Shown: positions 12,060 to 24,414, numbered from the stretch's first letter. The stretch is 64,000 nucleotides of DNA from Plantago major (GCA_026545765.1 CM048844.1:72755035-72819034); one strand, 5' to 3'. Numbers and translations: made by a program. Notes: generated by a model from the sequence alone, not told the origin.

Positions 12060-13416
12060 CAACTACTTCTTCTCTTCCCCCATCGTTGGAAAATTTGACT
12101 CATCAAAATGGCAATCGGCAAACCTTGTCGTAAATAAATCTCCAGTAGATGGTTCTAAATACTTGATTATTGAAGAAGATTCATATCCAACATATATCCC
12201 CATTCTTCTTTGGGGTCCCATCTTTCTGCGTTGTGGTGGTGCAATTGGCACATAAACTGCACATCCGAAGATTTTAAGATGAGCTATGTTTGGTTGGTTA
12301 CCATATACCATTTGCATGGGAGAGAATTGATGATAGCTTGTTGGCCTGATGTGAACAAGTGTCACAGCATGTAAAATTGCATGTCCCCATGCTGAAGCAG
12401 GGAGATTAGATTACATTAGTAATGGCCTTGCAATTAACTGGAGGCGTTTGATAAACGATTCGGCCAATCCATTTTGTGTATGAACATGTGCAACAGGATG
12501 TTCATTTTTTATACCCAATAGACATGCAATAATCGTTAAATGCTTGCGACGAAAAATTCAGCGGCATTGTCAAGACGAATGCTCTTGATTGGAGAATCTA
12601 GAAAATGTGCTCGTAAGCGAATTATTTGTGCAAGCAATCTTGCAAATGCCAAATTACGAGTAGATAATAAGCACACATGTGACCATCTAGTAGATGCATC
12701 TATTAAGACCATAAAATATCTGAATGGTTCACATGGTGGTTGTATTGGTCCACATATGTCTCCATGAATTCTCTCTAGCAAAGAAGGACTTTCAGTCCCA
12801 ACTTTTGCAAATGAAGGTTTTATAATGAGTTTGCCTTTGGAGCAGGCATCATACGAGAATTCATTACTTTGAAAAATCTTCCGGTTTTTCAATGTATGAC
12901 CACATGAATTTTCAATAATTTTTCGCATCATCATTGATCCGGGATGGCCCAACCGGTCATGCCAAACTTTAAAGGTGCTATCGATTTGTTTTTCCATAGC
13001 ATAAATCTCAATTGCTTTTTTTATTTTAGTGCAATACAATCCGGAGGATATTACCGGTAATTTTTCCAAAACACATTTGGTACCGGATTTCACTGTTGTG
13101 ATGTAAAGAAGTTCATTGCCATTTTCATTCATAGTCTCAACATGATATTCATTCATTCGAATATCTTTAAAACTTAATAGATTTCGTTTAGATTTTGAAG
13201 AATACAATGCTTCTTCTATGGCAATTTTGTTCCATGTGGTAGTATTATATTTGCTCTTCCGGAGCCTTCGATTAACTTTGTACTACCAGAAATTGTATTA
13301 ACACTTGCTTGTCTCATTGACAAGTAATCGAAGTACTTGGCATTGTTGAATATGCTATGTGTTGTTGCACTATCTGCCAAGCATAGCTCCGCCTCGTTTG
13401 CCTCGGATATTGTCAT
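12060..13416 (-). pseudogene. copia protease and integrase remnants
   Basis: The protease active-site region reads LADSATTHSIF near 13385 (the canonical copia form is D-S-G/A). The zinc-binding GAG-pre-integrase motif WHDRLGHPG follows near 12970. The integrase core shows the first catalytic Asp in HGDICGP and the second in SIRLDNAAEF. The third conserved acid lies past a break at about 12536. Stops and a frame change separate the two open parts (12536-13207 and 12063-12365). Confidence 0.85.
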
Positions 13417-13639
13417 ATTCTCTTCAAGAAATAAAACAATAATGAGAAATAGAAAATGAAAAATGAAAAGACAAGATTTTATTCCAATGATAAAAGTTCA
13501 AAACATAGGATGTCATTTGAAATGCAAATCCTAAGAATTGATTATTGAAAAACTAGAAAATTCAAATCCTAAAATACTTTAAAGAAACTATAAGAAACAA
13601 ACAACTTAAACTTGTGTACTTCCATCACGGGTCATAGCA

Positions 13640-14702
13640 TCACTTGTCTCCTTTTGTAGGATGGACAACGAATTCAGACAAATCACTTGTGCCTTCATGC
13701 ATGGTTGACAAAGAAATCTGACACATCCAAATGAGTGGTGTCATATTGACCATGAACATTATCATTGATGTCATCTTCAACAAAGTTAGCTTCAACATTT
13801 TTTCCTTTGTTATTTTCTTTGAGTGAAGCTTGGTAGAGTTCCACAAGATGTTTAGGAGTACGACATGTACGTGACCAATGGTTAGTCATACCACATCTAT
13901 GACACTTTTCATCATGGTTTTTTCCTTTGCCAATTCCACCTTTGGGATTTTACAATTTCTTGTGGTGATTTGTATTTTGAAAACCATTATTTGAACGAGA
14001 TCCACGTCCATGTCCATACCCACGACCACGTCCACGGCCACGACCATGTCCACGGCCACGGCCACCATGATTGGAATTACTTCCAATGTTAAAAGATGTC
14101 ACATTCGCTTCAGGGAATGGTTTAGCACCAGTTGGACGTGATTCATGGTTTTTCATTAGGAGCTCATTATTTTGTTCAGCTACTAGGAGACACGAGATCA
14201 ACTCGGAGTATTTCGTAAACCCTTTTTCACGGTATTGCTGCTGCAGGAGCACATTAGAAGCATGAAAAGTAGTGTATACCTTTTCTAGCATATCATTATC
14301 GGTGATTTCTTCACCACACAATTTCAATTTTGATGTGATTTTGAACATTTCTGAGTTAAAATCGTTTACACATTAAAAGTATTGCAGACGCAAGTGAAGC
14401 CAATCATACCGGACTTTTGGTAGTATCACTGTTTTTAGGTGATCATACCTTTCTTTGAGATTTGTCCAAAGATCTGCAGGATCTTTGACAGTTAGGTATT
14501 CGGTTTTTAGACCTTCATCAAGATGATTGCGAAGAAAAATCATCGCCTTAGCCTTGTCTTGGCTTGATGTAGCATTTCCACCTTTTATTGTGTCTCCTAG
14601 ACCCTTAGCATCAAGATGAATTTAAGCATCAAGAACCCATGACAAGTAGTTCTTTCCAGTGATGTCAAGTGCCACAAATTTAAGGTTACTAAGATTTGCC
14701 AT
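13640..14702 (-). pseudogene. copia gag (UBN2-type) with CCHC knuckle
   Basis: The structural protein of the retroelement, which would coat its RNA. The N-terminus reads MANLSNLKFVALDITG. A stop replaces a codon about 27 residues in. A Gly/Arg-rich tract (repeats of GRG and HGRG) lies at 13990-14090. A CCHC finger follows near 13840-13910 (CHRCGMTNHWSRTC). The frame changes around 13950 and again near 13700, so no full-length product is possible. Confidence 0.85.
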
Positions 14703-15031
14703 GACTATATAAAAGAAAGAAAGGTGATTAATAAAATCAATTTAAGAAGAATATGAAAATATTAGTATAATAAGAAAGACTCACCTCAAATTGCTTGGAA
14801 AAAGGGTAATGATGCTAAAAGAGACAAAGGTGATTGGTAAACCAGAAAGATGATGGGTAACGTACAAAATGAGAGTGTGAAATACATTGTGTATGATATG
14901 CTATTTATAGTGTGCAACTCATTATAATGCAATGGAGGAGTTACATACTTTTAAATGCATGAATATATATTTGGTTGAAGAACAAGCTATAATGATGTTT
15001 GAAAAAGATGATAATAATAATAATAATAATA

Positions 15032-15068
<37 letters not shown>

Positions 15069-15412
15069 GCAGGTAACACTACGGCAATGACAAGCGTTAG
15101 CAATGAAACGTTACCGATGATTAATGATGATTAAGTGATGATTTGCACCAATGATGACAATACGTTAGCAATGAAAACATAATGATTTACACAGCAATGA
15201 TGATAATTAGTTAGTGGCCTTCAGCTACAACAATTTGAGGAAATGTTAATTTGCTCTGATCAATTTTATAAGTATTCTAAAAATGGCAAAAGTGACATGT
15301 GACATGCTGATATACATGCATTATGGGAAAAAAATTGGTTATTCGTACCTGTGCCGTGCAAAGTTTTTTTTGGACTGAAATCAGTTGGTTGAACACTTTC
15401 GTGCTGATAAAG
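14703..15412. other. 5' non-coding side of the copia remnant, with a microsatellite
   Basis: This stretch should hold the leader and 5' LTR of the minus-strand copia, but I found neither a tRNA-type primer site nor a match to the 3' side at 9500-9900. It contains a compound (AAT)n(GAT)n microsatellite at about 15006-15066. No gene. Confidence 0.5.
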
Positions 15413-15602
15413 CGTTATAAAAGTAGTAGAAAAGACTAATAGAAATGAGAGAAAGATTATCATTTCTTATTCCTCACCACTCCTTGAGTACAATCTATCA
15501 TATATATAGATAGGTAGAAATAAAATACTATAATAATGATAGTAGATAATGGGAGTAGTAGGTGTAGTGGTGTATTTGAGTAGTGGGAGTAGTGGAGATA
15601 TA
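15413..15602. repeat. Direct repeat, right copy
   Basis: Second copy of the 8373-8574 repeat, same orientation, with a shortened TA run. The two copies are about 7.04 kb apart and enclose the copia remnant. Confidence 0.75.
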
Positions 15603-15684
15603 TTCATTTATACATTACAGTTTTAACTTTTTTTCACTCAATATTTTTAAGTAGATTTTAAGTAAGACTACAATTTAATTTCAA

Positions 15685-16187
15685 CAAATAAATGTAAAAT
15701 ATTCAATTAAATTATATAATAAAACTTTAATTCTAAAATTTAATTCTATACTTTAATTGAAAATTTTATATTTACGGTTTAAAATTAAATCGTTGTTAAA
15801 GTTAAAAAATGTTAATTCCAAAAAGTCGAAAAGGGATAATAGTCATTGTGCCTGGGCTCTGGGTAATGGGCATTGGGCCGGGTACTGTGCCTAGGATCTG
15901 GGCCCGAAACTGGACACTATAGCACTTTGCTCGGGGCATTGTTGCCCTTTGATGTTGCCGAAGAAGGAGAGAGTCCATGTACTAGTCCTTCACCCCGCAC
16001 AACTTTATACAATGTTCAGTTAAACTATAAAATGAAACTTTAATTCCAAAATTTTAATTATATACTTTAATTGAATATTTTACATTTACGATTTAAGATT
16101 AAATCGTGGTTAAAGTTAAAAAATATTAATTACAAAAAGTCAAAATGGGACAATTGGCATTGTGCCCGGGCTCTGGGTAATGGGCAT
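15685..16187. repeat. Two-copy direct repeat of about 180 bases
   Basis: 15690-15875 and 16012-16187 are diverged copies. Both run from an AACTTTAATTC block through GTTAAAGTTAAAAAAT to GTGCC(T/C)GGGCTCTGGGTAATGGGCATTG. Between them lies a GC-richer stretch (15880-16005). No coding potential. Confidence 0.75.
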
Positions 16188-16570
16188 TGTCTTCTATCAA
16201 AGAGAAACGAAATAGCATTGATTTTCTTTTTTAACATGTAATACCCCCTTTGAGTAGCACCAAACCCCTCAATTATCTAAATTGTATAAAACGCTATAGG
16301 TTTTACAAAAGTCAGTATCAAATCTCCTAATGTTAAAATTAAAGGATAGTGTACCACGCTCTTCATTAGGGAGACCGTATTCGCATTTTAGGGACTTTCG
16401 TGCAACTTTATAATAATTGAGGTGTTTTAAAAAATTTAACCTTTTTTAAAATAAAATATCTAATAAATAGTCCAGGTAAAGAAAATCATACTCTAAGACT
16501 ACAAATATCCATGAACCCCAACCTCCAAGGTAAAACCTCACATCTTACTTATACGGCTAATCATTCATCT

Positions 16571-18353
16571 TGAAAGTGCGGTTTTGGCTAAGTATTGGTA
16601 CAATATTAGCTTAACTAAGTATTGCCACTATACTAGCTGACTGTGCACTTGACTTTCTATTTATGGATTATGCATTACTTCACTTAACGTATTTTCACGT
16701 TTTTAGTTTAGTCTTAGCAGGTTTAGGTATCTCATGGAGAAGAACTTGGAGGTTGGATACATGAAGATATTGAAGAAGGGATAGGAATTGGAATCCTACT
16801 CGAAGAAGGACTCTACTTATAATCAAAGAAGGATTCTTGATGCATGGAAGATCGAGAAGTTTTAGGAGAAGAACATGGTGATTCGACCTGATCAAGATCT
16901 TCAATGAAGATAGAACTCTAGACTAGTTTGGATTAATATTCACAACTATATATATACTAGTCGATAGGTTCTTAGATGATACAACAAGTTTTTACGCGTA
17001 AGATAATTATTCTCTAGCAGCTTGTTTAGCATCTCTTTTTACTAAGTTTTAATTTGTGATCTCTCTTTTTGTTTGAGAGTGATCTAACAGGAATTGGTTG
17101 CCCGATTCAAGTACTTAGTAGTTTAATATTCTAGCTAGACGATAGGTAGTATTGGCTAGATATCTTTTTGTAAATACGTTATTCTTTATAGTGGATATTT
17201 TGCCCTGTGGCTCAGCAGATTATATTTAGGGCGAATTACATAAGGTACCCCTTAAATTCGGGCCAATTACAAATTCAACCCCCGATTTCGAACAATTACA
17301 TCCAAGTCCAAAATCTATATTTTGAGTTGACCAACTAAAATTTAAATGGGAAAGAAAATGAATTGGCCTAAATTGCAATTTACAAGTATCATTTTACTAC
17401 ACATTATACTCAAATATTTTATAAATTACATTATTCACCCAAATCATTCTCCCTAAAATTTAAAATTTCACAAAATAACCCCCACCATCTTCCACCACCT
17501 CTAACCACCATTTCCACCACATCCAACCTCCATCTTCTTCCTCCCACCTTCAAAAAAAAGTTCTTCCTCCCACCTTCAAACAAAAGCTCCTGTAAAATAG
17601 CTCCTGATCGTAATGCTTTGACTTCAATCGAAAAACAACTCGAGCAAGAAAAGCTCGACCAATCGAGTCAGATCTGACTCCGATCTAGAGTTGTACAGCT
17701 CTAGATCGAAGCTGATTTACATCAAACAGCTCCGATTGGAGCTGTATAATTCAGCTCCCAATACATAGCTCCGATCGAAGCTGTAAAATAGCTCCGATCG
17801 GAGCTTTTCTTTGAAGAAGTGCAAGAGAAGATGGAGGTTGGAGGTGGTGGTTAGAGGTGGTGGTGAACTTTGAAGATAGTCGGAGGTGGTGGTGTGGTGG
17901 GGAAGATGTTGGTTGGAAGAAGGTGGGAGAAGAAGGGTTGAAATGTTAATAAGTAGAACTTTTGGGTATTCATTTACAAGAATTACAAACTTTATGGGCT
18001 TATTTTGCAATAAGTAAAATTAATATAATTGTTGAATTATAAAGAAAAGATAAAAAAGGAAAAAATGTTGACTTTTGGATTTGGATGTAATTCTCAAATT
18101 AGGCCTTTGTTAATTTTGGACTGATTTGTAATATACGTCAATCTAGGGATGAATGTGAAAAAGGAGCATATTTAAGGGGTGGTTTTTGTAATTTTTCCTT
18201 ATATTTATAATATGCTATAAATATTTGTGTCTTGTGCTCTGTACATTCCGCTGTTTAGACTCTAAGATAGTTTAGGTATTGGTTTTACATATTGCTACAA
18301 TACTCTGTTACAATACCTGTATTTGGTACTAAGTCCCGATCCATACAATTTCA
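16571..18353 (+). mobile_element. 5' LTR of a second copia element (interrupted)
   Basis: The right end is fixed by the tRNA-iMet-type primer site two bases downstream. The LTR would run from TGAAAGTGCGG to ...ACAATTTCA, giving short terminal inverted repeats TGAAA/TTTCA. A 970-bp Mutator-like MITE plus its 9-bp target duplicate lies within it, so the LTR itself is about 800 bases. The left boundary is inferred from the terminal inverted repeat. The matching 3' LTR is not in the window. Confidence 0.65.
17229..18198. mobile_element. Mutator-like MITE with internal GGAGC palindromes (copy 1)
   Basis: Long imperfect terminal inverted repeats: GGGCGAATTACATAAGG at the left and, reversed, GGAAAAATTACAAAAACC at the right. 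They are flanked by the perfect 9-bp direct repeat TTATATTTA (17220-17228 and 18199-18207), a length typical of Mutator elements. The interior (17620-17810) carries repeats of AGCTCCGATCGGAGCT-type palindromes. No transposase. It is nested in the LTR at 16571-18353, so it is younger than that copia. Confidence 0.85.
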
Positions 18354-18355
18354 AT

Positions 18356-18368
18356 TGGTATCAGAGCC
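18356..18368 (+). promoter_or_regulatory. LTR-retrotransposon primer-binding site
   Basis: TGGTATCAGAGCC is the usual complement of the 3' end of initiator tRNA-Met that primes minus-strand synthesis in plant copia elements. It sits two bases after the LTR end. Confidence 0.85.
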
Positions 18369-18406
18369 AGCCACCTTATCAATAGTTGTTTGGATTTGGT
18401 ACCATT

Positions 18407-18510
18407 ATGATGGACTCAGTCAATCCAAATATCAATAGGCTATCTATTCTGGATGGATCCAATTATCACTATGGTCAATCCGCATCCGCTCACATCTCAA
18501 GGCCATTGAT
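18407..18510 (+). pseudogene. Truncated copia gag start
   Basis: The reading frame opens MMDSVNPNINRLSILDGSNY, a typical copia gag N-terminus in which a short leader precedes the LDG-NY word. It is cut off after about 35 codons, where a LINE in the opposite orientation begins. Only the LTR, primer site and this stub survive. Confidence 0.7.
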
Positions 18511-19440
18511 ACCAAGCCATTAAAAGAATTTCTTTAATGCCAAGACCTCCTCTATCTTTTGGTTGGCACACTTGCTTTGAAGCCACTAAGCTTTTCTTAG
18601 ATTTAGTATTTCCAGACCACAAAAATCTCCTAAGTATAGCCTGAATTCTTTTAATAACCCCAGCTGGAATAGGAAAGATTCTTGCCTAAAAGTCCTGTAT
18701 ACTGAGCAATACAAATTTCAAAAGTAACAACCTCCCAACATAAGAAAGATGATTATGAGCCCAATTCTGGATTCTCCCGATAAGTTTCTTGACCAGACCA
18801 TCGTACTCAGTTTGTTCAACCTCCTAGGATTGAGTGGAACCCCCAAATACTTAATGGGAAAAGTTCCCTCAGGAGAACCCATAATAGGAGATAGTTGTGT
18901 TTTAACAGTAGGAGAAATGCCTCCAAAGAAAATAGAGCTCTTCGGGGCATTAAGCTGCAAACCAGACACAACTTAGAATTTCTGTAAAAAAACTCTTTAA
19001 TCACATAGATAGATTGCACATCAGCCCTGGAAAATATCATGAGAGCATCAACAAAGCAAAGTTGTACCAAATTAATCTTTTTACACTTAGGATGAAAAGA
19101 GAATTTAGAAGCAGTTACACCTTGTTGAATGAGTCTGGATAGATAATCCATACACAAAACAAAGAGTTAAAGACCAAGGGGATCCCCTTGTCTAATCCCA
19201 TGTTTGCCTTCAAGTACTCCCTCCAACCTCCCATTAATATTAAAGGAAAATCTAGCAGAGGTAACACACATCCTGGTCATGTGAATGAACCAGGGGTTGA
19301 AATCATAGAGGTGAAGAACATCATGCAAGAAACTCCAGCTTGTAGTGTCATAAGCTTTTTAAAGATTAATCTTCATCAAGCACCTGGGAAAGACATGTTG
19401 TTGATTATACCCTTTGATAAGCTCATGAGTGAGTAAAATG
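18511..19440 (-). pseudogene. LINE reverse transcriptase fragment
   Basis: Minus-strand RT words of plant L1-type LINEs occur in order: KAYDTTSWSFL near 19360, GIRQGDPL near 19185, FHPKCKKINLVQLCF, and PIKYLGVPLNPRRL near 18860. The catalytic FADD box is changed to FVDA, and a stop follows GDPLGL. Only the RT core and the start of the downstream region remain. The 5' end and the poly(A) tail are absent. Confidence 0.85.
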
Positions 19441-20089
19441 TTGTGTTTCATAAGCCTCCCTTAAATTTTGATCTAGTCATGGTTACAAAAGAAAAAATCC
19501 TCTATCTTTGGTCAAATTGTCCCAAGTTGGGAGTACATTGTTGTTGCGCGTTATAGTTTGGATTTCATGTTTTGATATGTGAATTTTTGTACAATAAATC
19601 CGAGTTTAACCGGGTGTGCCTCACATGTGATACTCGGTTAAACTGTGTTATGCGTTTCATCGGATATATGACCTCTATCAGTTAGATGGAAGCCCAACTG
19701 ATACATTGATGGAGGTGGTCTTAGATTTAGAAGTAAGGCTTTCTTTTTATCTGCTTGAGGTTTAATTTTTTATTTCATTCTGGTTTTGAGTTGTCTAAGT
19801 TAAAACATCATCAGGTCATATTGATGTTCACCATTTGCATTGGAATATTGTTTACATTGCATTATTTCAGGAACTTCATTATCTTCAATCTATTTATTTT
19901 CTGTCCAGATTGATTTTTTTTTTTTTTTAAATCCATAGTCAATCATATCAATGTCTTTAACAAATCCAACAAGACAAAAAGATGTTTCAGAGCAACAAAC
20001 CAACAAAATCATCAAACCCTTTACACAATTCCAGCACACATATGGGAACAAATTAAGGAAGAAAAACAAAAAAAGAAGCAATCCTTAAC
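19441..20089. other. Downstream flank of the NPH3-like gene
   Basis: No coding sequence found. Probably the 3' UTR (nearest 20090) and intergenic DNA. A T-run occurs at 19915-19928. Confidence 0.4.
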
Positions 20090-23000
20090 CTAAGATATAG
20101 AGAACCTTCTCCTTCTAGGCTTGGTTAAATCTACGCCTCCATCGTCAAGGTGCAAAGTATCCTTTGATCCATGCTTAAACGGATTCAACTTCCCCAAAGT
20201 CTTGGACATAGATGAGAAGAATGTAGGCTTTCGCAAAGTGCTTTTAGATGTTGTAGCCTGATTTTTCTGAATATCTGTTATATACATTTTCATCTTCAAC
20301 AGCTCGGTTCTTAAGGCTTCGTTCTCTTTTACTAGAGTTACATCCGCCTGCAGCTGATTTCTTGTTGTCACCGCATCTGGCATCTTTTCATCATTTGCAC
20401 CACTTCGTATCTTCAGCTGATCATAGTATAGTGCATGAAGGACTATTTGCACTGGTAACCGTTTGTTCTGTGAAGCATGAACCCTCGCTTCATAGGAAAG
20501 TTTGAGTGGATCCATCACACTGCATACCTTCTCTCGCTCGATCTCATCAAGGTCTGGATGAGCCTGAAATCATCAGCTACACTAGTAAGTTTGGTGTTAC
20601 CTGATTCTTCACTGGGATAATGTCATGACAATACTTAGTTAACATTTGGATTCATTCAGAAGAGTAATTTGTAGATCTCTTAGAACATAATCATCCACAT
20701 CACTTGAGAAACTAATGTGGATACGCATTTAGACCTTTTTTTTTCTGAGTCATGTGGCCCTTTTTCAGTCATTATGCAGTAGACCTGGCATATTATTTTC
20801 CTATATAGAACAGAACAGTTGAAAATGTACTACTTCTCACATCTAAGGATCAGTTTAGCATAGTTCCAAGCTATGCAAAATAACATCTAACTAAATCTAG
20901 GACCTAGAGAATTGTTGAATCAATATAAATTCATGAATGCAACTGAGTCACGGTACTAACCTTCAAGTAGATATCGACGGCACGGTAAAGATCATCATCT
21001 ACCTTCCTTGCTGCCTTAGGCACAAGGTTCGCGATGCCATTAAATTTCGAAATACTAAGCTCAACATAAGTAGCAATCTCACCGAGATAGGCATCAACAG
21101 TCTTGGCAACTCTCTGCATAGCTGTAGAACATACTTCACTAAGATCTCCAGCATTAAAGACTGCCACATTCTTTTCTTTCTCAACAAATCCCGAAATGAT
21201 CCTCCTAACACTCTCAAGATCAAACAGCCTCTCACCATCATACGTATAAGACAACACTAAAAGATCATCAACTGTCACGTGCTCTAAAATCGCCCATATT
21301 CTTCTCTCCAACTCATGTTTACATTTACTCTCAGCCCTCAAGAAAATGGCCGTCCTCAGGAGACAGCACAAGAAATTTATGGGAAAGACAGATTTTTCCG
21401 ATGGTAGAAGAGTCACAATAGACTCGAGAAGTTCCCTTTGTCGGTTCCTCATATCAGATCCTGCCATATCCGTAGATCTTATTCCACTCCCTGAGTGGTC
21501 ACGAACTAGATCACGAAGTGACCTCTCAGTATATGTGATAATAGCACTAGCTAGAGTAAGTCCCTTTGCACCCCTTGTCTTCATTGCGACAATGATCTTC
21601 TCAAAGAACCAAACATCCAATATTGTTAGTTCTTCCGTCCACCAATTCGGAGGCGAACGGCTTGGAAAATTCGCCTCAACACAAGCCTATCAAACGAATT
21701 AGAATAACCGCCAGTTAGTACAAATTCAAGCAGACGACAGACGTATCATGTTACTAACATGTCATAATATCTTTTAGAGGCTAAAAACTATGACAAACTA
21801 AAACAAAGAAAAGAAACAAGGAACTTTGCAGTGGATAAAAGCAGCCTCAGGAACTATTAGAGTACCTTGGCGCTTGCAATTTCGACGCATCTTTGGACAA
21901 TAGCAAGGTCCTCTGCCATAGGAAGGAGATCTTGGCAAGATTTTAGCACTACGAGTGCGCCAGACAGGCTAGTTAAGGCGACTTGGGATAAGAAGTCCTC
22001 GGTTCTTCCAGCAAGATTATTATCACAATACTTATCAGTCATCTGAAGATACTCAGCAGCACATCTTAGAGCAGCCACGTTATGTACTGTGATCTCAAAG
22101 TTGACACCATAGCAGAATTTTGCAGCTTTTTCGAAATTCTCTGCCCCTCCAGGTATGCCTGAGAGATCTATTCGTGTTATGTCACCTTCTTTTGCATCGA
22201 TAATCATTTTTCTTATCCGGTTACTCTTTGCGACAAGCATGAACTGCCAATGTTCCACAAGTCAATACACAAAGTTCAGTTGATGTACTCAGACCATTAA
22301 ATTTAAGCAAGCTAACCACAAATTAAGCCAGAAGTAGAACCTCCACAAATCTAACTGATCATTTGCTAAGTAGAACAGCATCTTCATCCTTACAAGTTAC
22401 AACTACCAATTAGTTTCTTTTCAAATCCAAAGAATGACCTGAATATGCAGAGTCTTCTAGTGCGATATCAAGTAATTACATACTACATAAAAGTATAAGT
22501 GAACAAAATTTATCAGGAGCAAAAAAGTCCTAATATATAGCTTGAAATAAACTTTACAAAACTGATCTTTTTAGAACTGTTGGATGATTCAAAAAAAAAA
22601 AAGAAAAAAAAAAAAAGAACACTTAAAATCTTCATTTTACAGCCAATTTTCATAAGGACCAACTTGAATCAATTTTATCCTCCAAAATTTCAGCAAAGAG
22701 GCACTCTCAGTCACAGATCAATATTGAAGAAACATTTAAATACATTTGCTTTATATAAAATTCTTGTAAAAATCATGATATTCTTGAATATGAGTAAATT
22801 CAGTAACCTTCCTACCAAGAATTTATGGTTTAAACAGATCTAGCAGTATATACTAGCAGTAATTAGTAAAGATGATGAGCATGCATATATTATATACCTT
22901 GTGAAGAGAAAACTTTGCATCTCCAACTTGAACAATAACATCAGTTGGAATCTCTTGAGAAAAGACCCTGTAGTAACATTAACAACAAGTAATTAAGGAA

Positions 23001-23114
23001 CCAATTAAGAGATACTTAATGAGTAATATGAATGTATGTATGTATGTATTACCATTGGCCTGTTCTCTCCATGGCAAGGGAGAGTCTACCACTGTTGTTG
23101 ATGGGGGTAGACAT
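20090..23114 (-). CDS. BTB/POZ and NPH3 domain protein (NRL family)
   Basis: Five exons on the minus strand: 23114-23053, 22967-22898, 22243-21866, 21686-20961 and 20563-20090. All have GT-AG borders and the total is in frame (1710 nt, 569 codons plus stop). Start MSTPINNSGRLSLAMERTGQW. The BTB domain spans about residues 22-130 (EIPTDVIVQVGD, KFMLVAKSNRIRKMI). The NPH3 domain spans about 183-450 (WWTEELTILDVWFFEKII, and KLSYEARVHASQNKRLP with the conserved Tyr). A coiled coil lies near 480-515. The C-terminus is RRRRFSIS, with a Ser three residues from the end, like the 14-3-3 site known in NPH3. Family members are plasma-membrane or CUL3-linked scaffolds in phototropin signalling and auxin transport. 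Which NRL clade is undecided. Confidence 0.95.
23026..23050. repeat. Short ATGT microsatellite in intron 1 of the NPH3-like gene
   Basis: A few copies of TATG/ATGT occur just inside the first intron, next to the donor site. The same ATGT unit is greatly expanded at 24236-24312. Confidence 0.7.
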
Positions 23115-23783
23115 GTCTTGGAAAGAAATGTTTGTTTCTTGTTTGGATATGAAAAGAATGGATGTATATAAAGACTTGCAGTTACAGAAATTAATTTTAT
23201 CTTCTAGTAGTAAGTAAGTTGCTTTTTCCTATCTGCAAATCACTGGTAATCTTTTCTGTCTTTATGCGAGGACAAAATTTCATCATTGCAGCCTTGCACC
23301 TCCAGTTTGGATTTTTAACATGGTAGTTTTCAGCTTTTAACTTTTAATGCACTACTATTCCTTAACTCCCGTTATATGTTCCATCGTGTTTCCCCTTTAT
23401 AGCGTTCTTCTGATCCGTTGTATGACCAACTCGAAAGTGTGTCAATGTGTCAACAAGGTCAAATTACATGGAAAATGTCATGTGTTGGTATAGTAGGAGC
23501 TGCGTATTACCCTGAAAGCAGCACAATAGTAATCGCATCAGTCCAAAGGGTCGGGTTGTTACAATTTTCATGGAAAATTACCTAAGTGCAGTGCTGAAGT
23601 AACCACACCGGCACAAACGACCGGACCTCGATTGATTATTTGTCGGTTCGTTACAAATTTCTATATGGAATATTATTGGTAAAATAAAAGGCCGATGGGG
23701 TCGGGTGTGATGGACTTTTTTTTTTTAAATAATTTTTTTAGAGTTGCAATGGAGTATAGCACGGTGGTTTAAAAAAAAACTCA
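23115..23783. other. Upstream region of the NPH3-like gene
   Basis: Presumed promoter and 5' UTR of the minus-strand gene. No TATA box could be assigned with confidence. No coding frame. The far end meets the Helitron helicase remnant on the other strand. Confidence 0.4.
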
Positions 23784-24233
23784 CAATTGACTGATGAACA
23801 ATGTGCCATATATGAGAAAATTATGTCGATGGTCAAAATACATCTACGGAAGGACTACAAAAACCTATATACGGAGAACGATGTGCTTTGGTTTGAGGAC
23901 TAGAGGAGATATTGTACTCCCAGTTGCGTCCAGTGGGATTGCATCACTCATTCTATAAAGGTTGGACGGAAGTCCGGCACATTCGAGGTTCGAAATACAA
24001 TTGCAAATCACAAGTACTCAACATGAAAGAAGCTCATAATTCAAAGGTCACGAGACTGCTCAAGTAGGCTCGACTTATTATTTAGTGTAAGGCTCCCATG
24101 ACAAACCGACATTTGTTGAAGCGCTCGATAAGAGCTTGAAGGATGTGATGGGTCGTTCAGATGAGCCATTTGATGTTGTGAGGTGCTTAGGTTGACAAAG
24201 AACATGAGATTGCAGGTAAATGGCCCGTCACAT

Positions 24234-24235
<2 letters not shown>
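23784..24235 (+). pseudogene. Helitron (PIF1-type) helicase, upstream fragment
   Basis: Plus-strand words typical of Helitron helicases occur in the family's order, in shifting frames. LTDEQCAIYEKIM is near 23787. A decayed Walker A reads YGRTTKTY, where the family has GxxGxGKT. LRTRGDIVLPVASSGIA lies near 23900-23950, AHSRF near 23970, APMTNRH near 24095, EALDKSLKDVMG near 24120, and [11 protein letters not shown] at 24183-24215. It ends abruptly at NGPSH, where the ATGT microsatellite starts. The continuation of the same domain is at 36450, beyond the viral locus. Confidence 0.85.

Positions 24236-24414
<179 letters not shown>

Larger units (their letters stand above)
9905..14702 (-). mobile_element. 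Degenerate Ty1/copia retrotransposon (gag-pol)
   Basis: Read on the minus strand, the domains come in copia order. Gag begins with the ATG at 14702 (MANLSNLKFVALDITGKNY). Then come a CCHC knuckle near 13900, a protease with LADSATTHSIF near 13385, the GAG-pre-integrase WHDRLGHPG near 12970, integrase, RT with YVDDL at about 10910-10924, and RNase H ending at 9920. Integrase upstream of RT makes it copia rather than gypsy. It is dead: a stop near 14622 in gag, further stops, and several frameshifts in integrase and RT. The block at 9815-9900 (CATTAAAAACCTTGCTAAG, then CTAAGGGAAAAAGAGTG) looks like the 3' non-coding end. No LTR pair could be recognised. Confidence 0.9.

Noticed and set aside
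14703-15412. 5' LTR of the minus-strand copia
   Set aside because: No primer site next to gag and no match to the 3' side, so the LTR could not be supported.
20931-21702. Plus-strand open frames of 107 and 118 codons
   Set aside because: They lie antisense to the exon encoding the NPH3 domain, which has full support from domain match and splice sites.
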